Below are positions 54,601 through 62,638 of a stretch of 64,000 nt of DNA, piece after piece; position 1 is the first letter of the stretch, and each line of letters begins with the position of its first letter. This DNA is from Auanema rhodensis (taxonomy: Eukaryota; Nematoda; Chromadorea; Rhabditida; Rhabditidae). The notes beneath the pieces are model-generated. The model was not told the origin of the DNA and did no database searches. It saw only the letters and a program-made list of their open reading frames with translations. The DNA lies in assembly GCA_964057225.1 (NCBI GenBank), contig OZ059899.1, forward strand, positions 2,728,001 to 2,792,000, read 5' to 3'. Position numbers and translations under genes: made by a program.

Positions 54601-56616
54601 TATAGTGCATTCGATGCGGATTTTTAAGCTGCGTCGATCTGTGTTATCAGATTTGCGCTAGCTTAAAAATGCACCGAGATATCAACTGATATAAGTTCAC
54701 ACTTATATCCTCGATTTTCACCCTGAAGAATTATTTTTTTTGTTGAACAACATTGTCCATCGTCTTTGCCTTGAAAAATGGAATCTAAAAACATCTACTT
54801 TTTGCTAAATTATTTTGAAATTTTTCGAAAAAATTTTTGTCAAAATGTTTTTGGAAGCAATGTTGAGTGTACATGGAAACTCAACATACACTAATGCATC
54901 ATTTTTCAAACGATCATAACTAATTTTTGTATCAAGCGTTTTTCAATGTAGTATAGTGCATTCGATGCGGATTTTTAAGCTGCGTCGATTTGTGTTATCA
55001 GATTTGCGCTAGCTTAAAAATGCACCGAGATATCAACTGATATAAGTTCACACTTATATCCTCGATTTTCACCCTGAAGAATTAATTTTTTCGTTGAATA
55101 ACATTGTCTATCGTCTTTGCCTTGAAAAATGGAATCTAAAAACATCTACTTTTTGCTAAATTATTTTGAAATTTTTCGAAAAAATTTTTGTCAAAATGTT
55201 TTTGGAAGCAATGTTGAGTGTACATGGAAACTCAACATACACTAATGCATCATTTTTCAAACGATCATAACTAATTTTTGTATCAAGCGTTTTTCAATGT
55301 AGTATAGTGCATTCTATGCGGATTTTTAAGCTGCGTCGATTTGTGTTATCAGATTTGCGCTAGCTTAAAAATGCACCGAGATATCAACTGATATAAGTTC
55401 ACACTTATATCCTCGATTTTCACCCTGAAGAATTAATTTTTTCGTTGAATAACATTGTCTATCGTCTTTGCCTTGAAAAATGGAATCTAAAAACATCTAC
55501 TTTTTGCTAAATTATTTTGAAATTTTTCGAAAAAATTTTTGTCAAAATGTTTTTGGAAGCAATGTTGAGTGTACATGGAAACTCAACATACACTAATGCA
55601 TCATTTTTCAAACGATCATAACTAATTTTTGTATTAAGCGTTTCTCAATGTAGTATAGTGCATTCGATGCGGATTTTTAAGCTGCGTCGATCTGTGTTAT
55701 CAGAATTGCGCTAGCTTAAAAATGCACCGAGATATCAACTGATATAAGTTCACACTTATATCCTCGATTTTCACCCTGAAGAATTAATTTTTTCGTTGAA
55801 TAACATTGTCCATCGTCTTTGCCTTGAAAAATGGAATCTAAAAACATCTACTTTTTGCTAAATTATTTTGAAATTTTTCGAAAAAATTTTTGTCAAAATG
55901 TTTTTGGAAGCAATGTTGAGTGTACATGGAAACTCAACATACACTAATGCATCATTTTTCAAACGATCATAACTAATTTTTGTATCAAGCGTTTCTCAAT
56001 GTAGTATAGTGCATTCTATGCGGATTTTTAAGCTGCGTCGATTTGTGTTATCAGATTTGCGCTAGCTTAAAAATGCACCGAGATATCAACTGATATAAGT
56101 TCACACTTATATCCTCGATTTTCACCCTGAAGAATTAATTTTTTCGTTGAATAACATTGTCCATCGTCTTTGCCTTGAAAAATGGAATCTAAAAACATCT
56201 ACTTTTTGCTAAATTATTTTGAAATTTTTCGAAAAAATTTTTGTCAAAATGTTTTTGGAAGCAATGTTGAGTGTACATGGAAACTCAACATACACTAATG
56301 CATCATTTTTCAAACGATCATAACTAATTTTTGTATCAAGCGTTTTTCAATGTAGTATAGTGCATTCGATGCGGATTTTTAAGCTGCGTCGATCTGTGTT
56401 ATCAGATTTGCGCTAGCTTAAAAATGCACCGAGATATCAACTGATATAAGTTCACACTTATATCCTCGATTTTCACCCTGAAGAATTAATTTTTTCGTTG
56501 AATAACATTGTCCATCGTCTTTGCCTTGAAAAAAGGAATCTAAAAACATCTACTTTTTGCTAAATTATTTTGAAATTTTTCGAAAAAATTTTTGTCAAAA
56601 TGTTTTTGGAAGCAAT

Positions 56617-59600
56617 GTTGAGTTGAGTGTACATGGAAACTCAACATACACTAATGCATCATTTTTCAAACGATCATAACTAATTTTTGTATCAAGCGTT
56701 TCTCAATGTAGTATAGTGCATTCGATGCGGATTTTTAAGCTGCGTCGATCTGTGTTATCAGATTTGCGCTAGCTTAAAAATGCACCGAGATATCAACTGA
56801 TATAAGTTCACACTTATATCCTCGATTTTCACCCTGAAGAATTATTTTTTTCGTTGAACAACATTGTCCATCGTCTTTGCCTTGAAAAATGGAATCTAAA
56901 ACCATCTACTTTTTGCTAAATTATTTTGAAATTTTTCGAAAAAATTTTTGTCAAAATGTTTTTGGAAGCAATGTTGAGTGTACATGGAAACTCAACATAC
57001 ACTAATGCATCATTTTTCAAACGATCATAACTAATTTTTGTATCAAGCGTTTCTCAATGTAGTATAGTGCATTCGATGCGGATTTTTAAGCTGCGTCGAT
57101 CTGTGTTATCAGATTTGCGCTAGCTTAAAAATGCACCGAGATATCAACTGATATAAGTTCACACTTATATCCTCGATTTTCACCCTGAAGAATTAATTTT
57201 TTCGTTGAATAACATTGTCCATCGTCTTTGCCTTGAAAAAAGGAATCTAAAAACATCTACTTTTTGCTAAATTATTTTGAAATTTTTCGAAAAAATTTTT
57301 GTCAAAATGTTTTTGGAAGCAATGTTGAGTTGAGTGTACATGGAAACTCAACATACACTAATGCATCATTTTTCAAACGATCATAACTAATTTTTGTATC
57401 AAGCGTTTCTCAATGTAGTATAGTGCATTCGATGCGGATTTTTAAGCTGCGTCGATCTGTGTTATCAGATTTGCGCTAGCTTAAAAATGCACCGAGATAT
57501 CAACTGATATAAGTTCACACTTATATCCTCGATTTTCACCCTGAAGAATTATTTTTTTCGTTGAACAACATTGTCCATCGTCTTTGCCTTGAAAAATGGA
57601 ATCTAAAAACATCTACTTTTTGCTAAATTATTTTGAAATTTTTCGAAAAAATTTTTGTCAAAATGTTTTTGGAAGCAATGTTGAGTGTACATGGAAACTC
57701 AACATACACTAATGCATCATTTTTCAAACGATCATAACTAATTTTTGTATCAAGCGTTTTTCAATGTAGTATAGTGCATTCGATGCGGATTTTTAAGCTG
57801 CGTCGATCTGTGTTATCAGATTTGCGCTAGCTTAAAAATGCACCGAGATATCAACTGATATAAGTTCACACTTATATCCTCGATTTTCACCCTGAAGAAT
57901 TAATTTTTTCGTTGAATAACATTGTCCATCGTCTTTGCCTTGAAAAAAGGAATCTAAAAACATCTACTTTTTGCTAAATTATTTTGAAATTTTTCGAAAA
58001 AATTTTTGTCAAAATGTTTTTGGAAGCAATGTTGAGTGTACATGGAAACTCAACATACACTAATGCATCATTTTTCAAACGATCATAACTAATTTTTGTA
58101 TCAAGCGTTTTTCAATGTAGTATAGTGCATTCGATGCGGATTTTTAAGCTGCGTCGATCTGTGTTATCAGATTTGCGCTAGCTTAAAAATGCACCGAGAT
58201 ATCAACTGATATAAGTTCACACTTATATCCTCGATTTTCACCCTGAAGAATTAATTTTTTCGTTGAATAACATTGTCCATCGTCTTTGCCTTGAAAAAAG
58301 GAATCTAAAAACATCTACTTTTTGCTAAATTATTTTGAAATTTTTCGAAAAAATTTTTGTCAAAATGTTTTTGGAAGCAATGTTGAGTTGAGTGTACATG
58401 GAAACTCAACATACACTAATGCATCATTTTTCAAACGATCATAACTAATTTTTGTATCAAGCGTTTCTCAATGTAGTATAGTGCATTCGATGCGGATTTT
58501 TAAGCTGCGTCGATCTGTGTTATCAGATTTGCGCTAGCTTAAAAATGCACCGAGATATCAACTGATATAAGTTCACACTTATATCCTCGATTTTCACCCT
58601 GAAGAATTATTTTTTTCGTTGAACAACATTGTCCATCGTCTTTGCCTTGAAAAATGGAATCTAAAACCATCTACTTTTTGCTAAATTATTTTGAAATTTT
58701 TCGAAAAAATTTTTGTCAAAATGTTTTTGGAAGCAATGTTGAGTGTACATGGAAACTCAACATACACTAATGCATCATTTTTCAAACGATCATAACTAAT
58801 TTTTGTATCAAGCGTTTCTCAATGTAGTATAGTGCATTCGATGCGGATTTTTAAGCTGCGTCGATCTGTGTTATCAGATTTGCGCTAGCTTAAAAATGCA
58901 CCGAGATATCAACTGATATAAGTTCACACTTATATCCTCGATTTTCACCCTGAAGAATTAATTTTTTCGTTGAATAACATTGTCCATCGTCTTTGCCTTG
59001 AAAAAAGGAATCTAAAAACATCTACTTTTTGCTAAATTATTTTGAAATTTTTCGAAAAAATTTTTGTCAAAATGTTTTTGGAAGCAATGTTGAGTTGAGT
59101 GTACATGGAAACTCAACATACACTAATGCATCATTTTTCAAACGATCATAACTAATTTTTGTATCAAGCGTTTCTCAATGTAGTATAGTGCATTCGATGC
59201 GGATTTTTAAGCTGCGTCGATCTGTGTTATCAGATTTGCGCTAGCTTAAAAATGCACCGAGATATCAACTGATATAAGTTCACACTTATATCCTCGATTT
59301 TCACCCTGAAGAATTATTTTTTTCGTTGAACAACATTGTCCATCGTCTTTGCCTTGAAAAATGGAATCTAAAAACATCTACTTTTTGCTAAATTATTTTG
59401 AAATTTTTCGAAAAAATTTTTGTCAAAATGTTTTTGGAAGCAATGTTGAGTGTACATGGAAACTCAACATACACTAATGCATCATTTTTCAAACGATCAT
59501 AACTAATTTTTGTATCAAGCGTTTTTCAATGTAGTATAGTGCATTCGATGCGGATTTTTAAGCTGCGTCGATCTGTGTTATCAGATTTGCGCTAGCTTAA

Positions 59601-61100
59601 AAATGCACCGAGATATCAACTGATATAAGTTCACACTTATATCCTCGATTTTCACCCTGAAGAATTAATTTTTTCGTTGAATAACATTGTCCATCGTCTT
59701 TGCCTTGAAAAAAGGAATCTAAAAACATCTACTTTTTGCTAAATTATTTTGAAATTTTTCGAAAAAATTTTTGTCAAAATGTTTTTGGAAGCAATGTTGA
59801 GTTGAGTGTACATGGAAACTCAACATACACTAATGCATCATTTTTCAAACGATCATAACTAATTTTTGTATCAAGCGTTTCTCAATGTAGTATAGTGCAT
59901 TCGATGCGGATTTTTAAGCTGCGTCGATCTGTGTTATCAGATTTGCGCTAGCTTAAAAATGCACCGAGATATCAACTGATATAAGTTCACACTTATATCC
60001 TCGATTTTCACCCTGAAGAATTAATTTTTTCGTTGAATAACATTGTCCATCGTCTTTGCCTTGTAAAATGGAATCTAAAAACATCTACTTTTTGCTAAAT
60101 TATTTTGAAATTTTTCGAAAAAATTTTTGTCAAAATGTTTTTGGAAGCAATGTTGAGTGTACATGGAAACTCAACATACACTAATGCATCATTTTTCAAA
60201 CGATCATAACTAATTTTTGTATCAAGCGTTTCTCAATGTAGTATAGTGCATTCTATGCGGATTTTTAAGCTGCGTCGATTTGTGTTATCAGATTTGCGCT
60301 AGCTTAAAAATGCACCGAGATATCAACTGATATAAGTTCACACTTATATCCTCGATTTTCACCCTGAAGAATTAATTTTTTCGTTGAATAACATTGTCTA
60401 TCGTCTTTGCCTTGAAAAATGGAATCTAAAAACATCTACTTTTTGCTAAATTATTTTGAAATTTTTCGAAAAAATTTTTGTCAAAATGTTTTTGGAAGCA
60501 ATGTTGAGTGTACATGGAAACTCAACATACACTAATGCATCATTTTTCAAACGATCATAACTAATTTTTGTATCAAGCGTTTCTCAATGTAGTATAGTGC
60601 ATTCGATGCGGATTTTTAAGCTGCGTCGATCTGTGTTATCAGATTTGCGCTAGCTTAAAAATGCACCGAGATATCAACTGATATAAGTTCACACTTATAT
60701 CCTCGATTTTCACCCTGAAGAATTAATTTTTTCGTTGAATAACATTGTCCATCGTCTTTGCCTTGAAAAAAGGAATCTAAAAACATCTACTTTTTGCTAA
60801 ATTATTTTGAAATTTTTCGAAAAAATTTTTGTCAAAATGTTTTTGGAAGCAATGTTGAGTTGAGTGTACATGGAAACTCAACATACACTAATGCATCATT
60901 TTTCAAACGATCATAACTAATTTTTGTATCAAGCGTTTCTCAATGTAGTATAGTGCATTCGATGCGGATTTTTAAGCTGCGTCGATCTGTGTTATCAGAT
61001 TTGCGCTAGCTTAAAATTGCACCGAGATATCAACTGATATAAGTTCACACTTATATCCTCGATTTTCACCCTGAAGAATTATTTTTTTCGTTGAACAACA
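56617..61100. repeat. Mixed 2-, 3- and 5-monomer repeats with 356-bp monomers
   Basis: Six monomers carry a 5-bp insertion giving gttgagttgagtgt, starting at 56617, 57324, 58382, 59089, 59796 and 60854. Spacings are 707, 1058, 707, 707 and 1058 bp, that is 2 or 3 monomers plus 5 bp. A 1765-bp (5-monomer plus 10 bp) unit is supported by the change aaaccatctac at 56901 and 58666. The insertion duplicates part of the left arm of hairpin 1; pairing with the right arm is still possible, with a longer loop or a bulge. Confidence 0.85.
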
Positions 61101-61442
61101 TTGTCCATCGTCTTTGCCTTGAAAAATGGAATCTAAAAACATCTACTTTTTGCTAAATTATTTTGAAATTTTTCGAAAAAATTTTTGTCAAAATGTTTTT
61201 GGAAGCAATGTTGAGTGTACATGGAAACTCAACATACACTAATGCATCATTTTTCAAACGATCATAACTAATTTTTGTATTAAGCGTTTCTCAATGTAGT
61301 ATAGTGCACTCGATGCGGATTTTTAAGCTGCGTCGATCTGTGTTCTCAGATTTGCGCTAGCTTAAAAATGCACCGAGATATCAACTGATATAAGTTCACA
61401 CTTATATCCTCGATTTTCACCCTGAAGAATTAATTTTTTCGT

Positions 61443-61580
61443 TGAATAACATTGTCCATCGTCTTTGCCTTGAAAAATGGAATCTAAAAACATCTACTTT
61501 TTGCTAAATTATTTTGAAATTTTTCGAAAAAATTTTTGTCAAAATGTTTTTGGAAGCAATGTTGAGTGTACATGGAAACT
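61443..61580. repeat. Truncated terminal satellite monomer at the retrotransposon junction
   Basis: The unit starting at 61443 is normal up to catggaaact, where the satellite would continue with caacatac. Instead gttaagaaatg follows. The break lies three bases into the right arm of hairpin 1. The last bases before the junction (aaac or aact) are the expected target-site duplication, but the 3' end of the element is outside the window. The two preceding monomers carry private changes (aaaattgcacc near 61013, tgcactcgatg near 61306, tgttctcag near 61342). Confidence 0.85.
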
Positions 61581-61930
61581 GTTAAGAAATGAGAATATTG
61601 TTAAATAGATTGATTATAGAATATTATGAATGATATTTATAACAACAAAATATCATTGAAAATAACATTTAGAAACGATTGGATTCAATTACGATGAAAG
61701 AAAAAGAAGATAAAATTGGTCTTCAAAAGAATGCTCCCTTGACAACGAAACTACCGTAATCATCTTTTGCAACCAAATTCATAATTTTGGCCTAAAAATT
61801 GTATTGTTGTTTTTTCGAAATAAGAAAAAGGCAGTTTGGGATTCTGTTTTCATTTTTTGTTTGATTATTTCTATTTTTTTTATAATAAATCGTTTGCTTA
61901 TTTGATCTTTTTGTTTCCTCTAATATAACT
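61580..61930 (+). repeat. Probable 5' LTR of the retrotransposon
   Basis: The start is placed at the satellite break (TGTTAAG) and the end just before the TGGGGG primer-binding candidate, giving about 350 bp. The termini show a short inverted repeat, GTTA at 61581 and TAAC at 61926-61929. The end is not the usual CA, so the last base is uncertain by one or two. An AATAAA lies 41 bp upstream of the end, and T-rich sequence (61870-61883) precedes it. Only one LTR is in the window, so the direct repeat cannot be confirmed here. Confidence 0.65.
61884..61889 (+). promoter_or_regulatory. Candidate polyadenylation signal in the LTR
   Basis: AATAAA lies within tataataaat, about 41 bp before the inferred LTR end and next to a T-rich tract. 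This is a usual place for the signal that defines the R/U5 boundary of an LTR. The overlapping tataataa could also act as a TATA-like element, and position alone does not decide between them. Confidence 0.5.
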
Positions 61931-61948
61931 TGGGGGCCGAACTGGTTG
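61931..61948 (+). other. Candidate primer-binding site (minus-strand priming)
   Basis: TGGGGGCCGAACTGGTT follows the TAAC(T) end of the putative LTR. Elements primed by a tRNA 3' end normally begin this site with TGG, the complement of CCA, immediately after the LTR or one or two bases later. I could not match it to a particular tRNA by eye. Confidence 0.5.
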
Positions 61949-62069
61949 TTCAGTTTTTTTTTCGTATTAGTCTGGGTTAAGCGAATAGCTTATACAACCC
62001 TTAATCGAATAGATTCTGGTGGTTTAGTCACTGCTACCCAAATCGGGTTCTGTTTATAGTTTGCCAATT

Positions 62070-62090
62070 TTATTTAGTCTAACTAAATAA
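62070..62090 (+). other. Leader hairpin A
   Basis: The arms TTATTTAGT (62070-62078) and ACTAAATAA (62082-62090) are perfect 9-bp complements with a 3-nt loop, cta. Its position in the gag leader makes an RNA packaging or dimerisation element possible, but no conserved motif proves this. Confidence 0.6.
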
Positions 62091-62214
62091 GAAAGGAAAA
62101 TTATAGATTGTTATTGGTTTCAATAGCTCATCAAAGTTTTGTACTGTGGTTACGCATTGTATCCGAGTATATTTACGAGTTATTGGAATTGATAAGATCT
62201 GGTGCTAGTGTTTA

Positions 62215-62245
62215 GGTAGAAAAATTTTTTTCGGAATTTTCTACC
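62215..62245 (+). other. Leader hairpin B
   Basis: GGTAGAAAA (62215-62223) pairs with TTTTCTACC (62237-62245). The pairing could extend inward with one bulged A. A competing pair, TCTGGT (62198-62203) with ACCAGA (62243-62248), shares three bases with it, so two alternative folds are possible. Confidence 0.55.
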
Positions 62246-62437
62246 AGAGACATCTCATCATTGTAAACAGAACTTGAGTAGTAGTAAGATTACTGAACAC
62301 AGATCTATTAGATTGATACAATTTGCTTATCAGATTGTTCTGATTATTAATTCTAAATACTAGAATTCGATCATAAAATTCCTGCATTAGCAAAATTATT
62401 TTGTTTGTAGAGATTCGTATAGCAGTGCCTATTCGAG

Positions 62438-62638
62438 ATGTCGATTGAGAACGAAACGTTTGAAACAGAACAACTCTGTGAAATGGATTTCGAAAATGTG
62501 TTTTCTGAGGTAATCCTTAATTCATTAGTGAATCAAACATTTAAGGCTTTGGAGCCTTATAATGAAATGATATATAAAGAGTTCCTAGAAAAAATCAGAA
62601 ACGCTACTGAAAAAAAAGAACTGAACAAAGAATACTAA
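62438..62638 (+). CDS. Short ORF, probable N-terminal part of Gag (66 residues)
   Basis: The ORF begins at ATG 62438, the first ATG after an in-frame TAG at 62420, and ends at TAA 62636-62638. The 66 residues are acidic at the start (MSIENETFETEQ) and lysine/glutamate-rich at the end, with a predicted helical middle; I see no known domain. It overlaps the long gag frame (open from 62611) by 28 bp. The gag frame is in the -1 phase and has no ATG until 62713. An in-phase A AAA AAA heptamer (62611-62617) would move ribosomes into gag after residue 60. It is therefore most likely the Gag N-terminus, expressed by frameshifting or split by loss of one A. An independent small protein or a regulatory upstream ORF remains possible. 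Confidence 0.65.
   Translation: MSIENETFETEQLCEMDFENVFSEVILNSLVNQTFKALEPYNEMIYKEFLEKIRNATEKKELNKEY
62611..62617 (+). promoter_or_regulatory. Candidate -1 ribosomal frameshift heptamer A AAA AAA
   Basis: Eight A residues lie at 62610-62617. In the frame of the short ORF the reading is gaa aaa aaa gaa, so the heptamer A AAA AAA is in the canonical X XXY YYZ phase. A -1 slip re-reads the last A and continues aga act gaa into the long gag frame. I did not identify a clear downstream pseudoknot. The same place is also a typical site for a homopolymer deletion or a sequencing error. Confidence 0.5.

Larger units (their letters stand above)
1..61580. repeat. 351-bp satellite DNA tandem array (175 complete monomers plus one partial)
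   Basis: A tandem head-to-tail array fills 96% of the window with no spacer and no interrupting element. The unit start tgaataacattgtc occurs at 1, 352, 703 and 1054 and continues in register to 61443. That distance equals exactly 175 monomers once one 13-bp deletion and six 5-bp insertions are counted. Variation between monomers is mostly single substitutions at recurrent sites, for example T/C in attgtYatc, C/T/A after the A-run near unit position 39, T/C in gtatYaag, G/T in attcKatgc, C/T in gatYtgtg and T/A in cagaWttg. All three frames of the unit contain stops, so it is non-coding. The array runs off the left edge and may continue beyond the retrotransposon on the right. A centromeric or heterochromatic role is inferred only from size and homogeneity. 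Confidence 0.98.
61949..62437 (+). other. Untranslated leader of the retrotransposon
   Basis: This stretch of about 490 bp between the primer-binding candidate and the first ATG has no long ORF in any frame that I could see. It contains two clear hairpins (62070-62090 and 62215-62245), where packaging or dimerisation signals of LTR elements usually lie. An in-frame TAG at 62420-62422 precedes the ATG at 62438, so the short ORF cannot extend further upstream. Confidence 0.7.

Noticed and set aside
1-61580. CRISPR array
   Set aside because: The repeats are contiguous 351-bp units without unique spacers, no cas genes are present, and the retrotransposon shows a eukaryotic context.
1-61580. Protein-coding tandem repeat, since 351 is divisible by 3
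   Set aside because: Stops occur in the frames of the monomer (for example taa in ctaaatta and gaagaattaat, tag in tgtagtatag), so no frame stays open through a unit.
1-61580. Heat-shock elements from GAA/TTC words in the T/A palindrome
   Set aside because: The TTC and GAA words are adjacent rather than spaced as nGAAnnTTCn repeats, and AT-rich DNA produces them by chance.
61580-61930. LTR length equal to the satellite monomer (351 bp), suggesting common origin
   Set aside because: The LTR boundary is uncertain by one or two bases, and I see no sequence similarity beyond short AT-rich words. It is treated as coincidence.
61971-61990. Alternative primer-binding site at tgggttaagcg
   Set aside because: It is 40 bp past the TAAC end, and no LTR-like terminus lies next to it. 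The TGGGGG site at 61931 fits better.
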